Positions 9,866 through 19,678 are shown, counted from the first letter of the stretch. The stretch is 64,000 nt of DNA from Lysobacter_I brunescens (GCF_042677005.1 NZ_JBHTIF010000005.1:124001-188000); one strand, 5' to 3'. The notes: a model not told the origin generated them from the sequence alone. Numbers and translations are program-made.

Positions 9866-10900
9866 TCAGTCGTCCTGGTCGTCTTCGGCTTCGTTGCGCG
9901 GGGCATCGGCCGCCACGAACTGCGAGCGCAGGGCGGCTTCGAGCTTGATGGCGACCGCCGGGTTGTCCTTCATGTACTGGCGGGCGTTTTCCTTGCCCTG
10001 GCCGATGCGTTCGCCGTCGTAGCTGTACCAGGCGCCGGACTTCTCGACGAGCTTGGCATCTACGCCCATGTCGATGAGCTCGCCCTCGCGGCTGATGCCT
10101 TCGCCATAGAGGATTTCGGTGACGACCTGCTTGAACGGCGGGGCGAGCTTGTTCTTGACGACCTTGACCTTGGTCTGGTTGCCGATGATCTCCTCGCCCT
10201 TCTTTATGCTGCCGATGCGGCGGATGTCCAGACGCACCGAGGCGTAGAACTTCAGGGCGTTGCCGCCGGTGGTCACTTCGGGGCTCTGGCCCGGCATCAT
10301 CACGCCGATCTTCATGCGGAGCTGGTTGATGAAGATGACCAGGCAGTTGCTGCGCTTGATGTTGCCGGTGAGCTTGCGCAGGGCCTGGCTCATCAGGCGG
10401 GCCTGCAGGCCGGGCAGCTGGTCGCCCATTTCGCCTTCGATTTCGGCCTTCGGCGTCAGCGCGGCGACCGAGTCGATCACGACGATGTCGACGGCGTTGG
10501 AACGCACCAGCATGTCGGCGATTTCCAGCGCCTGCTCGCCGGTGTCGGGCTGCGAGAGCAGCAGGTCGTCGATGTTGACGCCGAGCTTCTGCGCATAGAT
10601 CGGGTCGAGCGCGTGCTCGGCGTCGATGAAGGCGGCGGTGCCGCCGGCCTTCTGGCATTCGGCGATGGTCTGCAGGGTGAGCGTGGTCTTGCCGGAGGAT
10701 TCCGGGCCGTAGATCTCGACGACGCGACCCTTGGGCAGGCCGCCGATGCCCAGCGCAATGTCCAGCATCAGCGAGCCGGTGCCGATGGCTTCGACCACCT
10801 CGACCGGGCGGTCGCCCATGCGCATGACCGAACCCTTGCCGAACTGCTTGTCGATCTGGCTCAGTGCGGCGGAAAGGGCGCGCTTCTTGTTCTCGTCCAT
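9866..10900 (-). CDS. recA: Recombinase RecA
   Basis: A protein of 344 residues with all RecA hallmarks: Walker A GPESSGKTT (from residue 65), the IDAEHALDP segment, Walker B VIDSVAAL, the DNA-binding loops (MGDQLPGLQARLMSQALRKL; NQLRMKIGVMMPG) and an acidic C-terminus (EAEDDQDD). It forms filaments on single-stranded DNA, drives homologous recombination, and triggers LexA self-cleavage in the SOS response. It lies between lexA and recX. No copy of the LexA palindrome seen before lexA was found in the 175-base lexA-recA gap, so recA may depend partly on the lexA promoter. Confidence 0.99.
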   Translation of the reverse strand: MDENKKRALSAALSQIDKQFGKGSVMRMGDRPVEVVEAIGTGSLMLDIALGIGGLPKGRVVEIYGPESSGKTTLTLQTIAECQKAGGTAAFIDAEHALDPIYAQKLGVNIDDLLLSQPDTGEQALEIADMLVRSNAVDIVVIDSVAALTPKAEIEGEMGDQLPGLQARLMSQALRKLTGNIKRSNCLVIFINQLRMKIGVMMPGQSPEVTTGGNALKFYASVRLDIRRIGSIKKGEEIIGNQTKVKVVKNKLAPPFKQVVTEILYGEGISREGELIDMGVDAKLVEKSGAWYSYDGERIGQGKENARQYMKDNPAVAIKLEAALRSQFVAADAPRNEAEDDQDD

Positions 10901-11075
10901 CGTGGAATCCTCGTCAGTGATTGGGTGAATGCTTGGAGTGGGCGCAGGTTAGGGACTGCCCGTCGCAAAACCTGCGACGCCCTGAAATCTAATGGTCAAA
11001 TCGTTGGCGAGACATCGGACGATGACGCGTCGGGCTGTAGGAATTCCCCGCATCGCGCTCAGCGCGGCATCACAC

Positions 11076-11720
11076 TCAACGATTGGGCCGCACGAGGCCG
11101 CAATACAGGCCTTCGATGCTGAAATCCTGGTCCGGCAGGACTTCGATCGGGGCATGGCTGGGATTGCGCGGCAGCAGGCGGATGCGGTCCTTGCCGATCT
11201 TCAGCAACTTGACGGTGATCGCGTCGTCGACGCGGGCGACCACGATCTGGCCGGAGCGGGCTTCGCTGGTGCGGTACACGCCGATCAGGTCGCCCTCGAA
11301 GATGCCTTCGTCGATCATCGAGTCGCCCTGCACCTTCAGCAGGTAGTTCGGCGCCGGCGAGAACAGCGCACGGTCGAGGAGGATGTAGTCGTCGGAGCGC
11401 AGATCGGCGCCGATCGGCAGGCCGGCGGCGACGCGGCCCAGCACCGGCAGGCGCAGGGCCTCGTCGGGCAGCGCGGGAGCCGGCGGCTGGTCCATGGCGT
11501 CATTGGCGGCCTCGTGGACGAGGCGGATGCCGCGCGCCTGGCCCGGGATGCGGCGGATGTAGCCGGCCTGCTCCAGGGCTTCGAGGTGGTACTGCGCGGC
11601 GCGGACGCCCTTGAAGCCCATGGCATGGGCGATCTCGGTCTGCGAGGGCGAGCCGCCATCGGCGGCGAGGCGCTCGGCGATCAGGGCCAGGATGGCTTGC
11701 TGGGTATCGGTCAGGTCCAT
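11076..11720 (-). CDS. lexA: LexA repressor
   Basis: A protein of 214 residues. The N-terminal winged helix (residues 1-70) carries the diverged recognition region typical of Xanthomonadaceae (SQTEIAHAMGFKGVRAAQYHLEALEQAGYIRR). The C-terminal S24 peptidase domain has the cleavage site Ala99-Gly100 (GRVAAGLPIG) and the Ser134 (GDSMID) / Lys171 (ITVKLLK) dyad. It represses SOS genes and self-cleaves on RecA filaments. A LexA box lies 3 bp upstream of the start codon, so the gene is autoregulated. recA follows on the same strand. Confidence 0.98.
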   Translation of the reverse strand: MDLTDTQQAILALIAERLAADGGSPSQTEIAHAMGFKGVRAAQYHLEALEQAGYIRRIPGQARGIRLVHEAANDAMDQPPAPALPDEALRLPVLGRVAAGLPIGADLRSDDYILLDRALFSPAPNYLLKVQGDSMIDEGIFEGDLIGVYRTSEARSGQIVVARVDDAITVKLLKIGKDRIRLLPRNPSHAPIEVLPDQDFSIEGLYCGLVRPNR

Positions 11721-11722
11721 GG

Positions 11723-11741
11723 TTAGTAGTATTACTACTAA
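11723..11741. promoter_or_regulatory. LexA box of lexA
   Basis: The minus strand reads TTAGTAGTAATACTACTAA, which is palindromic except for its central base. It fits the TTAG-N6-TACTA operator described for Xanthomonas and Xylella LexA, not the E. coli CTGT-N8-ACAG box. It overlaps the position of the lexA ribosome binding site. Confidence 0.92.
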
Positions 11742-11794
11742 CGCCCTGCCCCGTCAACGTCCGCGCTCGAAGGAGCGGTCCGGCGGGGCACCGG

Positions 11795-12298
11795 TCAGGG
11801 CTTGCCGATCAACGCATCCAGCCCGCGCAGCGCAGCGGCGACCGTCTGGCGGCGGACGGCGTCGCGGTCGCCGTCGAACTGGAACAGCTGGGCATGGGCG
11901 TAGCCGCCGCGGCGCTTCCAGCCGATCCAGACGGTGCCGACCGGCTTGTCCGGTGCGCCGCCGCCGGGGCCGGCGATGCCGGTGACCGCGACGGCGATGT
12001 TGGCGCCGGCGTGGGTGAGCGCGCCGGACACCATCTCGACCACGGTCTCGCGGCTGACCGCGCCATGGTGTTCGAGGGTTTCGGGGCGGACGCCGAGCAT
12101 GGCCTGCTTGGCTTCGTAGCTGTAGGCGACCATGCCGCAGTCGAACCAGTCGGACGAGCCGGCGATGTCGGTGACGGTCTTGGCGATCCAGCCGCCGGTG
12201 CAGCTTTCGGCGGTGACCAGGCTGAGCCGGGCGGCGCGGAAGCGTTGTCCGAGGGCTTCGGCGTGGTCGCGAAGCTCGGCGTCGGTGGGAAAACTCAT
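11795..12298 (-). CDS. pncC: Nicotinamide-nucleotide amidase PncC (CinA C-terminal domain)
   Basis: A 167-residue stand-alone CinA C-terminal domain. Motifs include LVTAESCTGGWIAKTVTDIAGSS with the catalytic Ser, YSYEAKQAMLGV, GAVSRETVVEM and AVTGIAGPGGGAPDKPVGTVWIG. The enzyme deamidates NMN to nicotinate mononucleotide and recycles NAD. ATG 12298 was chosen; the frame opens eight codons earlier. In this family pncC is often next to lexA/recA, as here. Confidence 0.95.
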   Translation of the reverse strand: MSFPTDAELRDHAEALGQRFRAARLSLVTAESCTGGWIAKTVTDIAGSSDWFDCGMVAYSYEAKQAMLGVRPETLEHHGAVSRETVVEMVSGALTHAGANIAVAVTGIAGPGGGAPDKPVGTVWIGWKRRGGYAHAQLFQFDGDRDAVRRQTVAAALRGLDALIGKP

Positions 12299-12431
12299 GC
12301 GGCGGTCCAACCCGGTCTGCACGGGCCGATGCCCGGTGCCGGCATCATACCGATGGCGCGCGCCGGACAGGCAACGGCCCGCGCGAGGCGGGCCGTTGCG
12401 GTGGGCTGTCGATGGACCGGATGCGCGTCGC

Positions 12432-13889
12432 TCAAGGCTTCCCGGGCGCTGCCGTGGCTGCGGGCGCTGCTGCCGGGGCGGCCGGCGGCGGGATCACGCA
12501 GTTCTTGCCGCTGTCGTCGCTGCTGAACAGGCTGGTGCAGATGTGGCTCACGTTCAGCGGCTTGGCGGTGTCGAAGTTGTGGCAGCCGAAGCAGTTCGGG
12601 ACATACGAGCTATCGCCCTGCTGGAAGGTCTCCATGCTCATGTTCGCCAATTCAAGGGAACCGCGCTGCGGACTGTTCGGGTCACCCGGGACGACCTTGC
12701 CGCTGGACATGTGCGGCACCGGCGCGTTGCCGGACGAGGCGCCGCCCTTGGTCCAGATGCCGCCGATCATCTCGTAGTGCTTCCAGATCGCCATCGGGTC
12801 GGTGTCGGGCAGCACGGTCAGCATGCCCTTGGGTCCGACCAGCTGCTCGTTGAGCTGCACGATCGCATCCACATTGGCCTGGTTGTTGTTGCCGTTGACC
12901 GAGGCGCCCTGCTGGTTGCCCCAGGCGTACTGGCGGCAGATGTTGTTCGGCGTGCCGGTCAGCGGCTGCGGATCCTGCTTCTGGTTCGGCGTGTTGAAGG
13001 CGAAGCTGCTGCAGCTGGCGCTCGGCGGACCGGAGGTCTTCTGCGGGTTCTGGGTCAGGCAGGTCGCCGCATCGGTGCTGGCGAAGGACCAGCCGGATGC
13101 GGGCATCGCACTGGAGCCATCGCACAGTGGCGCGTTGGTCTTGTGCTCGAAGGTGGCCCAGATCATTTCCGGATGGTTCGCGGTCCAGTTGGCGAGGTGG
13201 AAGCCGACCATGCCCAGGGTGACCTGCTGCTTCGTGCCCGGCAACGTGGCCTGCATCGAGTAATAGGTCGGATCGGGCTGCGGCAGGACCTTCCAGGCGA
13301 CCTTGATCTCGAACGTGCCCGAGGCGAAACCTGCCTGGGTGGATTCGCACATCGCCTTCGAGTACCAGGTGTTGTAGACGAGGATGTTGCCGTTCTGGTC
13401 GTACAGCGCGTTGCCGTCGGCCTGCACGTCCTCGAAGCCCTGCGGCTTGTCGTCGCGGATGTCGAGCATCAGCGCGGCCTTGGCCTGGCCCATCAGCGCG
13501 GGCAGCGAGCACTGGCCGCTCTTGATCTTCGGATTGTGGAGACGGTTGGTCTCGAACACCCGGTTGGCGCCGGTGCTGGTGTCCGCGGCGGGCGAGACCT
13601 GGGCGAGGAACCACTGCCACGAGAACTGGTAGAAGTCGCAGAAGCTTTCTGCGGCCGGGACTTCCGCCGGGGGATTCGGGCTGGTGATCCAGCTCTGGCT
13701 GGCCTGGCAGACCGAGGGCGGTGCCGGTGGCGTGGCGGCGGCGACTTCGGGCTTGGCGGCGGGCGCCTCTTCCTGCTTGGCGCCGCAACCGGTCAGCGCC
13801 AGTACCAGCGCGACGGTGGCGGCGAGCGCATGCGGCGTGTATTTGAGTGAAGCGGATTGCGACGGCGTGGACTTCGACGGCGTGGACAT
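12432..13889 (-). CDS. Lipoprotein with one haem c binding motif, unknown function
   Basis: A protein of 485 residues from ATG 13889, preceded by a good ribosome binding site (GGGAGAA). A lipoprotein signal ends in LALTGC, followed by an Ala/Pro-rich linker. The body is rich in aromatic residues and paired cysteines. Near the C-terminus one CXXCH motif (NCFGCHNFD) should bind a single haem c, and a Pro/Ala tail ends the protein. I do not recognise a named family beyond uncharacterised cytochrome-like proteins. It lies downstream of, and on the same strand as, a TonB-dependent receptor, but a terminator separates them. An envelope electron-transfer role is possible but unproven. Confidence 0.75.
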   Translation of the reverse strand: MSTPSKSTPSQSASLKYTPHALAATVALVLALTGCGAKQEEAPAAKPEVAAATPPAPPSVCQASQSWITSPNPPAEVPAAESFCDFYQFSWQWFLAQVSPAADTSTGANRVFETNRLHNPKIKSGQCSLPALMGQAKAALMLDIRDDKPQGFEDVQADGNALYDQNGNILVYNTWYSKAMCESTQAGFASGTFEIKVAWKVLPQPDPTYYSMQATLPGTKQQVTLGMVGFHLANWTANHPEMIWATFEHKTNAPLCDGSSAMPASGWSFASTDAATCLTQNPQKTSGPPSASCSSFAFNTPNQKQDPQPLTGTPNNICRQYAWGNQQGASVNGNNNQANVDAIVQLNEQLVGPKGMLTVLPDTDPMAIWKHYEMIGGIWTKGGASSGNAPVPHMSSGKVVPGDPNSPQRGSLELANMSMETFQQGDSSYVPNCFGCHNFDTAKPLNVSHICTSLFSSDDSGKNCVIPPPAAPAAAPAATAAPGKP

Positions 13890-14063
13890 CGAACGTTCTC
13901 CCTGGCTGAAAACCTGGCGTTGCGGAAGGCCGGTCGACGGCGCTTCCTCCTCATCGAGTGCACGCGGCGCCTTGCGCGGCGACACCGGATCCCTGCGATG
14001 GCCGCATCCGGCGGCGCATCCCCGCGGCGAGGATGCGCGCGTCCACCGGCTCGCGCAACCTGC

Positions 14064-14096
14064 AAAAACAGACGGCCCGCCGAAGCGGGCCGTCGA
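14064..14096 (-). terminator. Intrinsic terminator of the TonB-dependent receptor gene
   Basis: On the minus strand a GACGGCCCGC / GCGGGCCGTC stem with a short TTCG-type loop is followed by TGTTTTT. It lies about 100 bases after the receptor stop codon. The surrounding 13890-14199 gap holds no other recognisable feature. Confidence 0.85.
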
Positions 14097-14199
14097 AGAT
14101 GCGGAACAGCATCGTTGGCGGATCAGTGCGGAACCTCTGCGGCATCGATCCGGCATCGCGACCGGATCGACGCAGGATCAGATCCGCATCACTGCCGGA

Positions 14200-16722
14200 T
14201 CAGTAGCGCACGCGCATGGTCACGCCGTAGGTGCGCGGCGCGCCGAGGAAGGCGTTCCACGTACCGGTCTGCAGCGGCGCATCGAACGCGACCTGCATGT
14301 ACTCGGCATTGGTCAGGTTCTGGCCCCACAGCTCGACATCCCAGCGACCGTCCTGGCGACCCAGCACGAAGCGGGCGTTGACCAGGGTGTAGGCGTCTTG
14401 TTCCTTCTCCGGATCCAGGTCGGAGCCGGTGTTGTAGTCGGACATGTACTTGGCGCCGATGGTCGCGCGGGCTTCCAGGTTGCTGCCCAGTTCCCACTCG
14501 TAGCCGACCGAACCGGTGAGCGACCACTTCGGCGCGAAGCTGGCGCGGCTGCCCGGCAGCAGGGCGAGATCGGTGTCGGGCAGCAGGTCGTCGCCGTACT
14601 TGGTGTCGGCATAGGTCAGGCCGGACTGCACCATCCAGCCACCGGTCTTCCACAGCAGTTCCGCGTCCAGGCCCTGCGAGGTCACCTTCGGGATCGAACG
14701 GACCACGAAGCTGGTGCCGAGGAAGCTGTTGAGCTGGAAGTCGCTGTATTCCTGATGGAACAGCGTGGCGTTGAGGAGCAGGTTGCCGCCGAGCCAGGTG
14801 GTCTTGGCGCCCAGCTCGTAGCTGTCGACGAATTCACCGCCGAACGAGGTGTCGTTGACCGGGATGATGCCCGAGGTGCCGCTGGACAGGCCGGTGTTGG
14901 ACTGGACGCGATCGAGGTTGAAGCCGCCCGCCTTGTAGCCGCGCGCGGCCGAGAAGTAGCCCATGACGTGCTCGTTGAAGCGGTAGGCCGCCTTGATCGT
15001 GCCGGACCATTCCTTCTCGTCGCGGTCCTGCTGGGTGACGCGACCGTTGTGCAGGTTGTTGGTCCAGGGCAGGCAGGCGAAGCCGACCACCTGCGGTGCG
15101 GCGGCGGACGCCTGGGCCACGGTCAGGCCGCGTGCGACCAGGGCCGCGACCACCTGGGCCGGATTGGTCCGCATCGCATTGCAGCCCAGACCGCCGTTCG
15201 GATTGCTGTAGCGCGACTCCAGTTCCTTGCTCTCGCGGGTGTAGCGCAGGCCGAAGGTGAGATCGAAGGCGTCGGTGACGCGCCAGGTGTTGTTGGTGAA
15301 CACCGCGAAGGTCTTCGAGTCCTGCTGGTACTGGTCGGACGCGGCATGACCGGCGAACACGGTGCCGAACGGACGGCCCGACGCCTGCGACAGGAACAGC
15401 GGCGCAGTCGGGCTGGTGGCGAGCAGCGGGTTGATGCGCGACAGAAGCGCGATCGACAGATACGGCTCATAGGCCGCGCCGATGCGGTAGGCCTCGTTGC
15501 GCTGCAGCGACTCGTCGGCGTAGAACAGGCCGACCAGCCAGTCCAGCTTGTCGGTCGAACCGGCCAGGCGGATTTCCTGGCTGAAGGTATCGAACTTCGA
15601 GTAGTTGTCGGACTTCTCGGGATTGCGGAACAGCAGGTCGGCGGTGCTGAAGTCGAAGTCCAGGCCGTTGACCGAATCCCACTGGCGCTGCGCGGTGATC
15701 GAGGTCAGGGTCGCATTGCTGAACCAGCCGGTGTCCCAGTCGATCTGCAGCGAGCCACCCTTGTCGCCGATGGCCTGCGCGGTGCTGCGGTTGCTCCAGG
15801 CACGACGGGCGAACGGATCGGCCACGGTCGCGACGCCGGTGTCGCCCGGGGTCGGGGTCAGCGCGTCGAGGATCGCTGCGGTCGGGCCGCGAATGATGGT
15901 CGCGCCGGTGCAGCAGTTCTCGTCACGGTCCGATTCGTCATAGGTGAAGAGAATGTCGAGCGTGTCGGTCGGTTCGAGCAGGAACTGGGCCCGGACGGTG
16001 TGGTAGTTCTGGTCGTAGTCCTCGCGGTCGAAGCGCGGACCGCTGCCGGTGACCACGTCCATGAAGCCGTCGCGCTTGCGCTTCGCGCCGAAGATCCGGA
16101 ACGCGGCGATGTCGCCGATGCCCTGGCTGTAGGAGCCGGACGCGCCCAGCGCGCCGTAGTTGCCGACGGTCAGCTCGGCCTCGGCGGTCTGCTGGTAGGT
16201 CGGGCGCTTGGTGACGACGTTGATGACGCCAGCCGAGGTGTTCTTGCCGAACAGGGTGCCCTGCGGGCCCTTCAGCACTTCGATGCGGTCGAGTTCGCCG
16301 AGGTCGCCGAAACCGACGCCGTTGCGCGGACGGTAGACGCCGTCGATCACGATGCCGACCGAGGATTCCAGGCCGGCGTTGTCGCCGACCGTGCCGATGC
16401 CGCGGATGCGCGCGGTGGTCAGCGCTTCGCTCTGCGTGCTCGTGACGGTGAGGCCGGGCACCAGGGTCTGCAGGTCCTTCACGTCACGGACACCGGCATC
16501 GTTGAGCATCTGTCCCGACAGCGCGGTCACGACGACGGGAACGTCCTGCAGTGCTTCCTCGCGCTTCTGCGCGGTCACGACGATCTTGTCGAGCGTGCCG
16601 GCTTCGGGGTCCTCGGCTGCGCCGGCGTCCTGCGCCAGCACGATGGGTGCGTGAGCGACGCCCACCAGCGCGATGAAAAGCGCCCGGGCGAGTCGATTGA
16701 GTTGCGGTGCACGGTCTGCCAT
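14200..16722 (-). CDS. TonB-dependent receptor
   Basis: A protein of 840 residues. The start at ATG 16722 follows an AGAGGGG ribosome binding site. A signal peptide (ALFIALVGVAHAPIVLAQ) precedes the plug domain, which has a TonB-box-like IVVTAQKREE, then VPVVVTALSG, RIRGIGTVGDNAG and VLKGPQGTLFGKNTSAGVINVVTKRP. A large beta-barrel follows, ending in an aromatic-containing strand (YGVTMRVRY). It is an outer-membrane active transporter energised by TonB. The substrate (siderophore, vitamin or carbohydrate) is not evident, as no uptake or regulatory genes flank it. It is transcribed divergently from mutS. Confidence 0.95.
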   Translation of the reverse strand: MADRAPQLNRLARALFIALVGVAHAPIVLAQDAGAAEDPEAGTLDKIVVTAQKREEALQDVPVVVTALSGQMLNDAGVRDVKDLQTLVPGLTVTSTQSEALTTARIRGIGTVGDNAGLESSVGIVIDGVYRPRNGVGFGDLGELDRIEVLKGPQGTLFGKNTSAGVINVVTKRPTYQQTAEAELTVGNYGALGASGSYSQGIGDIAAFRIFGAKRKRDGFMDVVTGSGPRFDREDYDQNYHTVRAQFLLEPTDTLDILFTYDESDRDENCCTGATIIRGPTAAILDALTPTPGDTGVATVADPFARRAWSNRSTAQAIGDKGGSLQIDWDTGWFSNATLTSITAQRQWDSVNGLDFDFSTADLLFRNPEKSDNYSKFDTFSQEIRLAGSTDKLDWLVGLFYADESLQRNEAYRIGAAYEPYLSIALLSRINPLLATSPTAPLFLSQASGRPFGTVFAGHAASDQYQQDSKTFAVFTNNTWRVTDAFDLTFGLRYTRESKELESRYSNPNGGLGCNAMRTNPAQVVAALVARGLTVAQASAAAPQVVGFACLPWTNNLHNGRVTQQDRDEKEWSGTIKAAYRFNEHVMGYFSAARGYKAGGFNLDRVQSNTGLSSGTSGIIPVNDTSFGGEFVDSYELGAKTTWLGGNLLLNATLFHQEYSDFQLNSFLGTSFVVRSIPKVTSQGLDAELLWKTGGWMVQSGLTYADTKYGDDLLPDTDLALLPGSRASFAPKWSLTGSVGYEWELGSNLEARATIGAKYMSDYNTGSDLDPEKEQDAYTLVNARFVLGRQDGRWDVELWGQNLTNAEYMQVAFDAPLQTGTWNAFLGAPRTYGVTMRVRY

Positions 16723-17038
16723 GTGATCCCCTCTTGCCATGTCGTTATTGATTTGGTGTGTGGTGTCGTCTGTGTCCGGCCTCGCCCGCGTCCCGGAGGC
16801 CCTGAACGGCCTGGGCGCCCCCGCCCCGAGCCGTCTGGCCGCATGGGGGTTGGCGCCTCGTCGTGCCGTTTCCCCCGAAGTCGCGAACGCAACCGTATGG
16901 CGACGGTAGCACAGGAAACGTGACCTGTGACCATGCCTGCGGCATGGCCGGATACGCTGCAGCGCAGCACGAAATCCGGCATGCGCTGGCATACTAGCCG
17001 GCCGTCTCCGGCGCCCTGCCGGACCGCTCGAGCCGACC
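16723..17038. other. Divergent promoter region between TonB receptor and mutS
   Basis: A gap of 316 bases without a convincing gene. It must hold the promoters of both the receptor (minus) and mutS (plus). Short hairpins such as CATGCCTGCGGCATG (about 16932-16946) are visible. No clear operator was recognised. Confidence 0.5.
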
Positions 17039-19660
17039 TTGTCCCTGCCGCCTCCCGTGTCCGAATCCACGTCTTCCCCGCGCGCGTCCGCCGAGCAGCA
17101 TACCCCCCTGATGCGACAGTTCTTCGCCGCCAAGGCGGAGCATCCGGACGTGCTGCTGTTCTTCCGGATGGGCGATTTCTACGAGCTGTTCTACGACGAC
17201 GCCCGCAAGGCGGCGCGGCTGCTCGACATCACCCTCACCCAGCGCGGCAGCTCGGCCGGGCAGCCCATTCCGATGGCCGGGGTGCCGGCGCATGCCTACG
17301 AGGGCTACCTGGCCCGGCTGGTGGCGCTGGGCGAATCGGTGGCGATCTGCGAGCAGATCGGCGACCCGGCACTGGCCAAGGGGCTGGTCGAACGCAAGGT
17401 CGTCCGCATCGTCACCCCGGGCACGGTGACCGACGAGGCCCTGTTGCAGGACCGCCGCGACACCCTGCTGATGGCGGTCGCCCGCGGCAAGGCGGGCTAC
17501 GGCCTGGCCTGGGCCGACCTTGCCGGTGGCCGGTTCCTGGTCAACGAAGTCGCCAATGACGATCAACTGGAAGCCGAGCTGGCCCGGCTCGATCCCGCCG
17601 AATTGCTGGTGCCCGACGAGGAGGGCTGGCCCGCCGGCCTGGCGGGCCGGGGCGGCATCCGCCGCCGCGCCCCGTGGCTGTTCGACGCCGACAGCGGTCG
17701 TCGACAGCTGCTGCAGTTCTTCAACCTGCACGACCTCGGCGGCTTCGGCATCGAAGGCCGTCACCTCGCCATCGCCGCCGCCGGCGCCCTGCTCGGCTAC
17801 GTCGAGGAGACACAGAAGCAGCGCCTGCCGCACCTGACCTCGATCCGCGTCGAGACCAGCGACGGCGCGATCGCGATGAACGCCGCAACGCGTCGGCATC
17901 TCGAACTCGACACCCGCGTCGACGGCGACACGCGACACACCCTGCTCGGTGTGCTCGACACCACCGTGACGCCGATGGGCGGACGCCTGCTGCGGCGCTG
18001 GCTGCACCGGCCGTTGCGCGACCGTCAGGTCGTGACGGAACGCCATGACGCCGTCGAACGCCTGATCGACGCGCGCGCCGACGCGGACGTGCGCGACGCC
18101 TTCCGTGGCCTCGGTGACATCGAACGCATCCTCTCGCGCGTGGCCCTGCGCAGCGCGCGTCCGCGCGACCTGTCGACGTTGCGCGACGCGCTGCTGCTGC
18201 TGCCGAAGGTGCGCGCCGCGCTGGACGGCATCGATTCGCCTCGCCTGCTGGCGCTGTGCGCCGAACTCGGCGAACACGATGCGCAGGCCGCATGGATGGC
18301 GCGGGCGATCGTGGCGCAGCCGCCGCTGCTGGCCCGCGACGGCGGCGTGATCGCGGAAGGTTACGACGCCGAACTCGATGAACTGCGCCTGCTCAGCACC
18401 AACGCCGACCAGTTCCTGATCGACCTCGAAGCCCGCGAACGCGAGAGCAGCGGCATCCCGACCCTCAAGGTCGGCTACAACCGCGTCCACGGCTACTACA
18501 TCGAGATCAGCAAGGGCCAGGCCGACAAGGCGCCGGTGCACTACACGCGCCGCCAGACCCTGACCGGCGCCGAGCGCTACATCACCGAGGAACTGAAGCA
18601 GTTCGAGGACAAGGTGCTGTCCGCGCGCGAGCGCGCGCTGTCGCGCGAGAAGCTGCTGTACGAACAGATCCTCGACGAACTCAACCGCGATCTCGAACCG
18701 CTCAAGCGCGCCGCCGGTGCGCTGAGCGAACTCGACGTGCTCGCCTGCTTCGCCGAGCGCGCGCGCGAGCTGGACTGGTCGCGGCCGACGCTGGTCGACG
18801 ATGCCGTGATCCGCATCGAACGCGGCCGCCACCCGGTGGTCGAAGCCGTGCGCGACGCGCCGTTCGAGCCGAACGATCTGATCCTTGACGGGGACGACCG
18901 CGAGACCTCGCGCCGCATGCTGGTCATCACCGGCCCGAACATGGGCGGCAAGAGCACCTACATGCGCCAGAACGCGCTGATCGTGCTGCTCGCGCACATC
19001 GGCAGCTTCGTGCCGGCATCGAAGGCCGAGCTTGGACCCATCGACCGCATCCTGACCCGCATCGGCGCGGGCGACGACCTCGCCCGCGGCCAATCGACCT
19101 TCATGGTCGAGATGAGCGAGACCAGCTATATCCTGCATCACGCTACGCCGCAGTCGCTGGTGCTGATGGACGAGATCGGACGCGGCACCTCGACCTACGA
19201 CGGTCTCGCGCTCGCCGAAGCCTGCGCGCGGCACCTGGCGCATACCAACCGCTGCTACACCCTGTTCGCCACGCACTACTTCGAACTCACCGCGCTGGCC
19301 CAGCCCGGCAGCGGCATCGCCAATGTCCACTTGGACGCCGTCGAGCATGGCGACACCCTGGTGTTCATGCACGCGGTCAAGGACGGCCCCGCCGATCGCA
19401 GCTTCGGCCTGCAGGTCGCCGCGCTGGCCGGCCTGCCGAAGTCTGTGGTCCGCGAAGCCCGCGGCAGGCTCGCCGAGCTGGAACAGCGCCGCAACGATCC
19501 CGCCCCGGTGCTCAGCGCGCAGACCCTGGACGCACCGCAGCAGTTCGGCCTGTTCGCGCCGAACTCCGCCGCGCTCGACGCGCTGGCCGCGATCGACCCG
19601 GACGAGCTCACGCCGAAGCAGGCGCTGGAAGCGCTGTACCGGCTGAAGGCGCTGGAGTGA
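17039..19660 (+). CDS. mutS: DNA mismatch repair protein MutS
   Basis: A protein of 873 residues. The mismatch-binding domain has the Phe-X-Glu motif in GDFYELF (about residue 47). Connector, lever and clamp domains follow. The ATPase has Walker A GPNMGGKST (about 632), Walker B LVLMDEIGRGTSTYDG and the ATHYFELT signature. It recognises mispairs and recruits MutL. No ATG precedes the conserved N-terminus: a TTG at 17039 or a GTG at 17057 must serve as start, and the choice is uncertain by six codons. Confidence 0.98.
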   Translation: MSLPPPVSESTSSPRASAEQHTPLMRQFFAAKAEHPDVLLFFRMGDFYELFYDDARKAARLLDITLTQRGSSAGQPIPMAGVPAHAYEGYLARLVALGESVAICEQIGDPALAKGLVERKVVRIVTPGTVTDEALLQDRRDTLLMAVARGKAGYGLAWADLAGGRFLVNEVANDDQLEAELARLDPAELLVPDEEGWPAGLAGRGGIRRRAPWLFDADSGRRQLLQFFNLHDLGGFGIEGRHLAIAAAGALLGYVEETQKQRLPHLTSIRVETSDGAIAMNAATRRHLELDTRVDGDTRHTLLGVLDTTVTPMGGRLLRRWLHRPLRDRQVVTERHDAVERLIDARADADVRDAFRGLGDIERILSRVALRSARPRDLSTLRDALLLLPKVRAALDGIDSPRLLALCAELGEHDAQAAWMARAIVAQPPLLARDGGVIAEGYDAELDELRLLSTNADQFLIDLEARERESSGIPTLKVGYNRVHGYYIEISKGQADKAPVHYTRRQTLTGAERYITEELKQFEDKVLSARERALSREKLLYEQILDELNRDLEPLKRAAGALSELDVLACFAERARELDWSRPTLVDDAVIRIERGRHPVVEAVRDAPFEPNDLILDGDDRETSRRMLVITGPNMGGKSTYMRQNALIVLLAHIGSFVPASKAELGPIDRILTRIGAGDDLARGQSTFMVEMSETSYILHHATPQSLVLMDEIGRGTSTYDGLALAEACARHLAHTNRCYTLFATHYFELTALAQPGSGIANVHLDAVEHGDTLVFMHAVKDGPADRSFGLQVAALAGLPKSVVREARGRLAELEQRRNDPAPVLSAQTLDAPQQFGLFAPNSAALDALAAIDPDELTPKQALEALYRLKALE

Positions 19661-19678
19661 GCTGAGGCCGCCGCTTTT

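Noticed and set aside
9018..10658. 546-codon minus-strand frame joining recX with sequence inside recA
   Set aside because: Only the recX part is real; the remainder is an out-of-frame reading of recA and of the spacer.
13684..16923. 1079-codon plus-strand open frame opposite the TonB receptor
   Set aside because: Its length comes only from the GC-rich codon pattern of the receptor gene on the other strand. The product lacks any motif.
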